A DNA stretch of 39,398 bases. Origin: a virus. The stretch spans positions 1 to 39,398 of the IMG/VR virus record IMGVR_UViG_3300046543_000588; one strand, 5' to 3'. Below the pieces are notes generated by a model. It did no database searches and was not told the origin of the DNA. It saw nothing but the letters and a program-made list of their open reading frames with translations. The position numbers and the translations under genes are program-made. Below, piece after piece: positions 8,784 to 14,840 of the stretch (positions are counted from its first letter, which is position 1; each line of letters starts with the position of its first letter).

Positions 8784-9530
8784 GTGGGTAACAACAGGGA
8801 CGACGGGATCATCGCCGCCTACGACCGGTCGGTGCAGGACAGCGGCGGCAAGATGACGGGGCCGCTGGCTTTGGCGAATCAACCGGCGCCGGCGGCTGTG
8901 GCGGGCCAGGCGACGATGTACGCGATTGCCGGTGCCCCGTATGTGGTGGATCCGCTGGGTGTGACGCATTCGATGATTTCTCCGTCGGTGGAGCAGTCGT
9001 CGGCGTCTGCCGGTGCGGTGTGTGAGACGTCGCACCGGTACACGATTGCGGGTACGACGTCTCCGGCGTCGGGCACCCTGGTGATCATGTCGGCGTCGAT
9101 TGCTGCGGGGCAGTCGATCGGGCATATCGGCTGGTGTACGGGTAGTCAGGCTGCGGTGAACCCGGTCCACTGGTGGTCCGTGCTGCTCGATAACACGTTC
9201 ACGCAGCAGGCGCACACGGCGGACCTGCTGACGGCGCCGATTCCGGCGTCGACGTGGCAGCTGCTGCCGGTGGTAACGCCGTATGTAGCGCCGTACACCG
9301 GCGTCTACTACCTGGGTTTGATGGTGGCGACAAGCGCGGGTACGCAGCCAAGTATCCTCGCGCCCACTTTCTCCCCGATCATCCAGCTGGTGACGGGGGC
9401 GAACGCCCCTGGCCCGATCCTCGGCGGCCCGTCCACGGCGTCGCTGACTGCGCCAGGCACGGACGGCAGCACGGTGTACGCAACGCCGTCGACCGTGACT
9501 CCGGCCCTCTACATGTACGCCACGGCGTAA
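8784..9530 (+). CDS. putative capsid decoration / head fibre protein
   Basis: 248 residues from GTG 8784, with GGAGG at 8774-8778. I do not recognise a named family. The N-terminal 'GGKMTGPLALANQPAP' followed by 'AAVAGQATMYAIA' is the motif seen at the shaft start of phage fibres, and the rest ('HRYTIAGTTSPASGTLVIMSASIAAGQS') looks like a beta sandwich. Its place directly after the capsid gene, far from the tail genes, suggests a head fibre or capsid decoration protein. Codon use is visibly less biased toward C at third positions than in the capsid gene, which may mark separate ancestry. Confidence 0.55.
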   Translation: MGNNRDDGIIAAYDRSVQDSGGKMTGPLALANQPAPAAVAGQATMYAIAGAPYVVDPLGVTHSMISPSVEQSSASAGAVCETSHRYTIAGTTSPASGTLVIMSASIAAGQSIGHIGWCTGSQAAVNPVHWWSVLLDNTFTQQAHTADLLTAPIPASTWQLLPVVTPYVAPYTGVYYLGLMVATSAGTQPSILAPTFSPIIQLVTGANAPGPILGGPSTASLTAPGTDGSTVYATPSTVTPALYMYATA

Positions 9531-9560
9531 TCAACCCTCACATCCTGAAGGAGAGCAGGC

Positions 9561-9941
9561 ATGCGCCTGTACACGCGCACGGGCGCGACCGCGCTCACCG
9601 ACCCCGACACCGGCCGCATCTACGAGGCCGACGCGCAGGGCGGCTTCGACTTCCCCGACGACCTGTCCGACCGCCTCCACCGGTTCGCGGTGCGCGGGCA
9701 GCGGATGTGGGAGACGGACATCGAGCGTCAGCGCAGGCTGATGAGCGAGGAGTTGGAGCGGCGTAAGGATCCGGCGACGCTCCTGTCGGCGGTGGAGCAG
9801 ATCCTGAACGCGGCGAAGGCGGCCCAGTCTGTGGCCGCGCCTGCCGCTCCGGTGGTCGATGCTGCGGCTTCGGCGGCGGACTCGCCTGGCCTGGTGGCGA
9901 AGCAGACCCGCAAGCGCGCCGCCTCCAAGCCGGCCGAGTAG
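9561..9941 (+). CDS. hypothetical head protein with basic C-terminus
   Basis: 126 residues from ATG 9561, with AAGGAGAG upstream. The N-terminal 60 residues (LYTRTGATALTDPDTGRIYEAD) form a small beta-like unit, followed by a charged helix (WETDIERQRRLMSEELERRKD). The Ala/Pro-rich linker ends in a basic tail (KQTRKRAASKPAE). Small proteins of this type lie between capsid and head-tail connector genes in many siphoviruses. The function is not known to me; assembly or connector roles are possible. Confidence 0.55.
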   Translation: MRLYTRTGATALTDPDTGRIYEADAQGGFDFPDDLSDRLHRFAVRGQRMWETDIERQRRLMSEELERRKDPATLLSAVEQILNAAKAAQSVAAPAAPVVDAAASAADSPGLVAKQTRKRAASKPAE

Positions 9942-9985
9942 ATCCGATCGTGCCCTGCAGGTTCCGGCTCTGATGAGGGGGCATT

Positions 9986-10933
9986 GTGGCGCTCGGTACC
10001 CCGTACATCACGGTCGCGATGCTGGAGAACGCCCCGACGGGTGCGAGCTGGGAGATCATCCCGGAGCCGGACGCGGACAGTGAGTCTCAGTTCGCGGAGC
10101 TGACGAACATCTGCTGGCGTGCCACGTCGATCATCGACACGTACTGCAACCAGGTGCTGCGGGCGACCGTCGACACGGAGTACCTGACCGGGCCGGGCTC
10201 GCCTCGGGTCGGATCCGTCCCCGGGACGGCCATTGGGCGGCTGGTGATGCGGCGCTGGCCGGTGACGCAGATCCTGGCCGTGCAGACGGCCCCGCTGCGG
10301 GGGTTCCCGCGATCGTGGTCGACGGTCCCGGCCGGGCTGTACGACATCGAGCACCCGCTGATCAACAACCTGACCGACACCGCGTCGGCGACCGTCCCGG
10401 ACGGTGGCGCGTCCATCCAGGTCGCCCCCGGCTACATCCCGCCGCTGGCGTGCGGCCGGAACACCACCCGCGTCATGGTGTCCTACACCAACGGCTGGCC
10501 GCACACGTCCCTGACAGTCAATGCGGCGTCGGGCGACACGGTGCTGCACGTCGACGACGTCACCGGATACGCCGGCGCGAACGCGTTCGTCTACGACGGC
10601 GCCCTGACCGAGCCGGTCAGCGTCCTGTCGGTGGCCGCGGCGAGCCCTCTCGTACTGCCCAACGGGGCCGGCACCGCACAGACTGGGCCGGGCACCATCA
10701 CCTTGTCCTCTGGCTTGTCGAACCCTCACGCCGCCGGTGTGGTGGTGTCGTCGCTTCCCGCGAACGTGATCTGGGCAGCGGCCTGCGCCGCGGCAGCGCA
10801 GGTCCTGGAGGCGGGCATCACGTCGATCTCGATTGCCACGATGCCCGGCTCCGTCAGCGAGGGCGGCAAGGGCGTCGAGGACCTGATCACCGAGTACGAG
10901 GTCCTGTTGCAGCCGTTCCGGCGCATCTTCTAG
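9986..10933 (+). CDS. head-tail adaptor (connector) with beta insertion
   Basis: 315 residues from GTG 9986, with GAGGGG at 9975-9980. The N-terminal helices ('AELTNICWRATSIIDTYCNQVLRATVDTEYLTGPG') and 'RLVMRRWPVTQILAVQ' are typical of head-tail adaptors (HK97 gp6 / SPP1 gp15 type) that dock under the portal. The C-terminal helices resume at 'VIWAAACAAAAQVLEAG' and end 'YEVLLQPFRRIF'. Residues about 174-260 ('SGDTVLHVDDVTGYAGANAF' to 'HAAGVVVSSLP') are a beta-rich insertion similar in pattern to one in the tail tube protein of this phage. The connector role is inferred from family pattern and gene order. Confidence 0.75.
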   Translation: MALGTPYITVAMLENAPTGASWEIIPEPDADSESQFAELTNICWRATSIIDTYCNQVLRATVDTEYLTGPGSPRVGSVPGTAIGRLVMRRWPVTQILAVQTAPLRGFPRSWSTVPAGLYDIEHPLINNLTDTASATVPDGGASIQVAPGYIPPLACGRNTTRVMVSYTNGWPHTSLTVNAASGDTVLHVDDVTGYAGANAFVYDGALTEPVSVLSVAAASPLVLPNGAGTAQTGPGTITLSSGLSNPHAAGVVVSSLPANVIWAAACAAAAQVLEAGITSISIATMPGSVSEGGKGVEDLITEYEVLLQPFRRIF

Positions 10934-10943
10934 GAGGCAACCG

Positions 10944-11090
10944 ATGGCTCGAAGGTCCGGCCGGCGCGGTGAGCACCAGGCCAAGCGCGGCAAGAACACG
11001 CGGCACGCGAAGGCGAAGCAGCCGCACGACAAGACGGTGGGCGAGAAGAAGGTCCACACCCGCACGGTGAACGCCCCGAAGGCCTGGTGA
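10944..11090 (+). CDS. 48-residue highly basic protein
   Basis: ATG 10944 has TAGGAGG at 10931-10937, and the frame ends at TGA 11088-11090. The product begins MARRSGRRGEHQAKRGKN and contains about 20 Arg, Lys and His residues with hardly any hydrophobic ones. It could bind DNA or RNA, or act as a small head-tail joining factor. No family is recognised. The good ribosome binding site, 10-base spacing from the adaptor and coding-like third positions support a real gene. Confidence 0.65.
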   Translation: MARRSGRRGEHQAKRGKNTRHAKAKQPHDKTVGEKKVHTRTVNAPKAW

Positions 11091-11092
11091 AG

Positions 11093-11680
11093 CTACTTCG
11101 TGCCGTAGCGCAGTCGCCGGTCTTCCCAACCGGTTCGACGGTGGTCGCCAGGAGAAACCGGCACAAGGTGCGCCGGGTTGACGCACCGACGATGGGGGCA
11201 GGATTTACCGGCCCTACATTCCAAGTCGCGGTTGTGGCAAGCGTGGTCCAATTCCATTTCACCGAGGCCTAGCCCAACGCTGAGCGCATAGGCAAACCTG
11301 TGTGCGAGGACGCCATGACCTCGGGAGATCTGGAATATTGCGTACCCTTCACGGGTCACAGGCTCTGTCCAAATCCAGCACGTTTCAGTCTTGCGAATTT
11401 TCGACCAGAAGCGCTGCTCCAAGGTCAGCGATCCCGGGGTGGGACGCCTCATGGTGAGCGGGTCACCATTCCGCAGCCAGCGCCGGTAGTGCATGGCGCA
11501 CCAACCTTGGGCGAGCCTGACTTTCGGACATCCCTCGATGATGCAGTGCGTATCGGCCGGATGCCATCGCGAAGGCTCCAGGCGCAGAACATCGCCGTGC
11601 TTAAGCCATCGCCGGTAATGCATGCGGCACCAGGTCCGGCAGACAGCCTCACGGGCGCAACTCTCGACTGAACAGTTCAC
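11093..11680 (-). CDS. free-standing HNH homing endonuclease with two zinc-knuckle repeats
   Basis: 195 residues on the minus strand inside the plus-strand head-tail operon. Two similar cysteine units open the protein: CSVESC with 'CRTWCRMHYRRWLKHGD' (residues 3-30) and CIIEGC with 'CAMHYRRWLRNGDPL' (46-75), probably DNA-binding zinc modules. The nuclease part runs from about residue 100 and carries D145-H146, cysteine pairs near C155 and C161, then 'CVNPAHL' (N168, H171), the HNH/treble-clef pattern. Such proteins cut phage DNA and spread into intergenic sites of related phages. Surrounding DNA is less GC-rich than neighbours, another sign of insertion. It ends 2 bases after the small basic gene. 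Confidence 0.88.
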   Translation of the reverse strand: MNCSVESCAREAVCRTWCRMHYRRWLKHGDVLRLEPSRWHPADTHCIIEGCPKVRLAQGWCAMHYRRWLRNGDPLTMRRPTPGSLTLEQRFWSKIRKTETCWIWTEPVTREGYAIFQISRGHGVLAHRFAYALSVGLGLGEMELDHACHNRDLECRAGKSCPHRRCVNPAHLVPVSPGDHRRTGWEDRRLRYGTK

Positions 11681-11703
11681 CGTTCAATTCTAGGTGAAAT
11701 GCG

Positions 11704-12228
11704 GTGGTTCGAGTGCCGCTTTACTCGACACAGCAATACATAGCGGGGCTGCTCGACGGGCTGGAAGTCCCTCAGACGTCGCAGCTGCTGAAGGCTCAGG
11801 TCACGCCGCCGGTGCTGCAGAACCTGAACGGTCCGGTCGCGTTCGTGTGGGGCGGTCAGCTCCGCGTGGACCGCCAGACGGGCCCGCGCGGCAGGCCGGG
11901 GCAGTCTGGGTTCAAGAACCTGGACTGGGAGATCAGCGTCTACGTCGTCTATCTGACGAACCCGAACTCTGCGAACTCCGATGCCGTGTTCCCGCAGCTT
12001 CTGGACGCGGTGATGGCGCAGGTCTGGTCGTCGCCGGTGAATTTGTTCATCGACGCCAACGGCATCCCGACCGGGCAGACCGTCAACCCGCCCGGGCCGA
12101 CGCAGTTGTGGAACGTCGGCGAGAACTTCCGCATGGAGTACGACGCGGTCCACACCCCGCAGACGCAGCGGATGCTCTACTACACCGCCCGGCTGACCTT
12201 CGATGTCGGGGAGAAGGTGCAGGCGTGA
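11704..12228 (+). CDS. putative neck / tail terminator protein
   Basis: 174 residues from GTG 11704 (AGGTGA at 11692-11697); an in-frame GTG at 11713 is an alternative start. The protein has 'VAFVWGGQLRVDRQTGPRG' and 'WEISVYVVYLTNP', followed by 'AVHTPQTQRMLYYTARLTF'. Position between the adaptor and an HK97 gp10-like gene fits a head-closure or tail-terminator role, but I do not recognise a named family. The minus-strand HNH gene lies immediately upstream, so the native leader may have been changed by its insertion. The stop overlaps the next start as GTGA. Confidence 0.6.
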   Translation: MVRVPLYSTQQYIAGLLDGLEVPQTSQLLKAQVTPPVLQNLNGPVAFVWGGQLRVDRQTGPRGRPGQSGFKNLDWEISVYVVYLTNPNSANSDAVFPQLLDAVMAQVWSSPVNLFIDANGIPTGQTVNPPGPTQLWNVGENFRMEYDAVHTPQTQRMLYYTARLTFDVGEKVQA

Positions 12229-12665
12229 CGTTCACGGTCAAGGTGAGCGGCACCAGCAGCCTCCGTGTGAGCCGGGCTGGGTGGCAGGCCGCGGCCAGGG
12301 AGTGGGCGGGGCTCGTGGGCCCGCTCGCGAAGACCGCGCTCCAGGCGAAAGCCCCGGTGAGCCCCAACCACGGCGGCACGCTGAAGAAGTCGATCCGCTA
12401 CCGCACCAAGGTCCTCGCGACGCGCGCCGAGATCACGTTCACGGCCGTCGACTACGCCCGCTTCGTCATCGACGGCACCGCGGCGCACGACATCCGCCCG
12501 AAGAACGCGAAGGCCCTGTTCTGGGAGGGCGCCCAGCATCCCGTCGCCGTGGTGCACCACCCCGGCACGAAGCCCAACGACTTCGTGCAGCGCGCCCTCG
12601 AGCCGTTGCGCCCGGCGATCCAGGCAGCCCTTCGCGAAGCGATGGCCGCCGCCCTGAAGCCCTGA
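12225..12665 (+). CDS. HK97 gp10-like tail completion protein
   Basis: 146 residues from GTG 12225, which overlaps the preceding stop (GTGA) and has GGAGAAGG upstream. The order 'LVGPLAKTALQAKAPVSPNHGGTLKKSIRYR', then 'ADITF-like ARAEITFTAVDYARFV', 'IDGTAAHDIRPKNAK' and 'VHHPGTKPNDFVQRALE' is the pattern of the HK97 gp10-like family. That family acts in completing or stabilising the head-tail or tail-tube end. The length is normal for the family. Translation is probably coupled to the upstream neck gene. Confidence 0.8.
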   Translation: MTFTVKVSGTSSLRVSRAGWQAAAREWAGLVGPLAKTALQAKAPVSPNHGGTLKKSIRYRTKVLATRAEITFTAVDYARFVIDGTAAHDIRPKNAKALFWEGAQHPVAVVHHPGTKPNDFVQRALEPLRPAIQAALREAMAAALKP

Positions 12666-12680
12666 CCCCCTGGAGGTGCC

Positions 12681-12911
12681 GTGAGGCTCCGCTACGCCGG
12701 CCAGACACCGGTGACGTTCGTGGTGCTCGGCCTGGAGGTCGAACCGGGCGACGAGTTCGAGATCGACGACGAGGCGACTGCTGGCGTGCTGCTGGCGCGC
12801 CCGGACATCGAGGAAGTCCCTGCGGCGCCCGCGCGCCGCGGCAAGGCCGTCAAGTCGGCCACCCCTGAGCCTGCCGGAGAACCGGCCGCTGACGTGACCG
12901 AGGAGGTCTAA
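12681..12911 (+). CDS. small hypothetical protein before the tail tube gene
   Basis: 76 residues from GTG 12681, with GGAGG at 12672-12676. The N-terminal half ('MRLRYAGQTPVTFVVLGLEVEPGDEF') is a small beta unit of a kind often found as an isolated 50-60 residue protein in phage head-tail regions. The C-terminal half is an Ala/Pro/Glu linker. The role is unknown. It sits 2 bases before the tail tube gene and is in the same operon. Confidence 0.6.
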   Translation: MRLRYAGQTPVTFVVLGLEVEPGDEFEIDDEATAGVLLARPDIEEVPAAPARRGKAVKSATPEPAGEPAADVTEEV

Positions 12912-12913
12912 CC

Positions 12914-14155
12914 GTGGGTTCCTACCCGACGATCACTGAGGCGCCTGGTGGCCTCTCCTTCACCGGTCTGGCGAAGGAGGCGGCGTACGGGACGCCGGAG
13001 GCGGCGGCGGCGTACCTGCCGGACACCGCGAACACGCTGGGCACGGACCCGGGCTGGTTCTCGCCGCACGTGATGATGGCGCTGCGGGACAAGCAGGTCT
13101 ACAACCTGGTCGGCGAGCAGCACAACGTCGGCGCGATCGACGCCCCCTTGTTCCCGTCGAACGCGATGCTGCTGCTGGTGGCGTCGATCGGCGCTGACGC
13201 CTCGGCTGGTGCCGGCGTCACGGGCACGACCGGAACCGGCACCACGACCCTGTCTGCGGGCTCGTCGGCGAACGCCACCACGATCAGCGTCGCGTCCCAG
13301 ACGGGCTTCGCGACGAACCAGGTCATCCAGATCGACGTGAACGGCACCGGGCCGACGACGACAGCGGAGTGCCGGAAGATCCTCTCGATCACCGGCGCGG
13401 GCCCGTACACCTTCACGCTCGACCAGGCCCTGACGTACTCGCACCTGTCGGCCGCCGCGGTGAAGGGCGTCATCGCCCCGTACACGCACACGATCGTGCA
13501 GCAGAACCAGCTGCCGAGCATGACGATCGAGAAGAACGCCGGCGGTACGACCCGCCAGTCGCTGCAGTACGCGGGTTGCCGCGTCAACAAACTCGACATG
13601 AAGATGCCGGTCGGCAACGAGGCCTGCGCGATCACCGCGGACATCATGGCGCAGTCCGTGCTGGTGCTGGACACGCCGTCGACGCCCAGCATCGCGAACG
13701 AGAACCCGTTCGTGTTCGCCGAGGGGACGCTGTCCTTCTTCGGCACGAGCAGGTACGAGGCCGCCAACCTGGTCCTGAACGTCGACAACATGCTGAAGGA
13801 GACGTACACCTACTCGGGGTTCCACGGTCCGTCCTTCATCACCAGCAACGGGCTGCACGTCTCCGGGACCCTCGACATGGTGTGGTCGAGCTTCGACGAC
13901 GCCACCTACGGCGACTTCACCCGTCTGATCAACCAGAGCGTCGGCGTGCTGACGATGACGCTCACCCACCCTGCCTCGGCCGGAACGATCACGATCACGT
14001 GCCCGCAGATCGTGCTGTCGAAGACCGCCATCGACCCCAAGCCCGAGGACGTCGTCCTGGAAGCCATGACCTGGGAGGCCTCCCGCCCCCAGACAGGCGC
14101 CAGCCAGTACACGATCCAGGCCACGGTCGTGAACAACGCCTACCTCGGCTACTAG
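12914..14155 (+). CDS. major tail (tube) protein with inserted beta module
   Basis: 413 residues from GTG 12914 (GAGGAGG at 12899-12905). Position before the chaperone pair and tape measure, and the sequence ('GLAKEAAYGTPEAAAAYLP', 'PYTHTIVQQNQLPSMTIEK', 'YAGCRVNKLDMKMPVGNEA', 'LTHPASAGTITITCPQ'), fit a siphovirus tail tube protein. Residues about 110-189, starting 'SSANATTISVASQTGF' and ending 'HLSAAAVKGVIAP', are a beta-rich insertion that resembles the insertion in the adaptor. The protein is longer than the simplest tube proteins because of this extra module. A strong terminator follows. Confidence 0.85.
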   Translation: MGSYPTITEAPGGLSFTGLAKEAAYGTPEAAAAYLPDTANTLGTDPGWFSPHVMMALRDKQVYNLVGEQHNVGAIDAPLFPSNAMLLLVASIGADASAGAGVTGTTGTGTTTLSAGSSANATTISVASQTGFATNQVIQIDVNGTGPTTTAECRKILSITGAGPYTFTLDQALTYSHLSAAAVKGVIAPYTHTIVQQNQLPSMTIEKNAGGTTRQSLQYAGCRVNKLDMKMPVGNEACAITADIMAQSVLVLDTPSTPSIANENPFVFAEGTLSFFGTSRYEAANLVLNVDNMLKETYTYSGFHGPSFITSNGLHVSGTLDMVWSSFDDATYGDFTRLINQSVGVLTMTLTHPASAGTITITCPQIVLSKTAIDPKPEDVVLEAMTWEASRPQTGASQYTIQATVVNNAYLGY

Positions 14156-14174
14156 CCGACCTGCCTGACCGTCC

Positions 14175-14206
14175 GCCCCCGTGCGACACCGCACCTGGGG
14201 GCTTTT
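14175..14206 (+). terminator. rho-independent terminator after the tail tube gene
   Basis: GCCCCCGTGCG pairs with CGCACCTGGGGGC around a 4-base loop (ACAC) and is followed by TTTT. It lies 19 bases after the tube stop and 33 before the chaperone gene. It probably gives partial termination so that tube protein is made in excess. Confidence 0.75.
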
Positions 14207-14239
14207 CCATGCCCACAACCCTCACCCTCGGAGCAACCC

Positions 14240-14719
14240 ATGGGCTTTCTGTCCGCCTACGACGGCACGCACCGCGTCCCGATCCAGCACCCGGATCCCA
14301 CCAAGGAGTACTGGGTCGACCTGAAGAACTACCTCTCGCACGGGGCCACCGAGAAGGCGCACGTGGCCCTGCAGGAAATGGAGCTCGTCAACGGGAAGCC
14401 CCAGCCGGCTCCGAACGTCTTCAAGCAGAAGTCCGAGCTGGTCCTGGCGGCGGTCCTCGACTGGAACCTCGACGACGACAACGGCACGGTGTGGCCGATC
14501 AACATGCAGTCGATCCGGCGGCTCCCCGACGAGGTGTTCGGGCTGCTGCACAGCGAGGTGGAGCGGCTGAACGGGCCGCGTTCGAAGGAGGAGCAGGCCC
14601 AGTTTCCTGCAGCGGGTGGCGGGGGCGATCAGGTCGCCGGGGGTGACGCCGCCGCCGCCGGAGCTGTCGACGTTCCTGGTGCTGAGCAGGTTCTGGAAGC
14701 ACCTTGGCCTGCGGCGTGA
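14240..14719 (+). CDS. tail assembly chaperone, unshifted product
   Basis: 159 residues from ATG 14240 (GGAG upstream). It is the equivalent of lambda gpG: a cytoplasmic chaperone that coats the tape measure during tail assembly. The place between tube and tape measure, the size, and an overlapping frame at the 3' end are the usual signature. The N-terminal part includes 'PTKEYWVDLKNYLSHGATEKA' and 'LDDDNGTVWPINMQSIRRLPDEVF'. After residue 129 the unshifted protein runs through a Gly/Ala-rich tail and stops at TGA 14717-14719. A slippery sequence lies at 14621-14628. Confidence 0.85.
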   Translation: MGFLSAYDGTHRVPIQHPDPTKEYWVDLKNYLSHGATEKAHVALQEMELVNGKPQPAPNVFKQKSELVLAAVLDWNLDDDNGTVWPINMQSIRRLPDEVFGLLHSEVERLNGPRSKEEQAQFPAAGGGGDQVAGGDAAAAGAVDVPGAEQVLEAPWPAA

Positions 14720-14840
14720 GGATCTCGCTGCTCTTCCGGACCGTGAGGTCCGCGACCTCGTAAAGATCATCGAGCTCATCGAGCGCGAGGAAGCCCTCCG
14801 AGACAAGCAGAGGGGGGCTTCTCGTGGCGGGGTTCGGTGA
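14240..14840 (+). CDS. tail assembly chaperone, predicted -2 frameshift product
   Basis: The predicted long form joins 14240-14626 to 14625-14840, giving about 200 residues. The downstream frame is open from 14571 (TGA at 14568-14570) to TGA 14838-14840. It encodes 'FLVLSRFWKHLGLRREDLA' and 'REVRDLVKIIELIEREEAL', a plausible T-domain that binds the tape measure. The slip site GGGGGCGA is at 14621-14628, with the zero-frame codons GGG GGC GAT. A backward slip of two bases after GGC puts the ribosome on GCG ATC AGG. A +1 shift would reach the same frame. No separate good start for the downstream frame is evident. Confidence 0.75.
14621..14628 (+). promoter_or_regulatory. predicted -2 programmed ribosomal frameshift site
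   Basis: The octamer GGGGGCGA occurs in the chaperone overlap in the phase GGG GGC GA. This is the sequence and phase I recall for the -2 shift described in the phage Mu tail chaperone genes. It lies inside the only window where both frames are open (14571-14719). Many actinophages use -1 sites instead. Confidence 0.7.

Noticed and set aside
14616-14840. Independent second chaperone gene starting at 14616 or nearby
   Set aside because: No good ribosome binding site, and gene order plus the slippery octamer make a frameshift product more likely.
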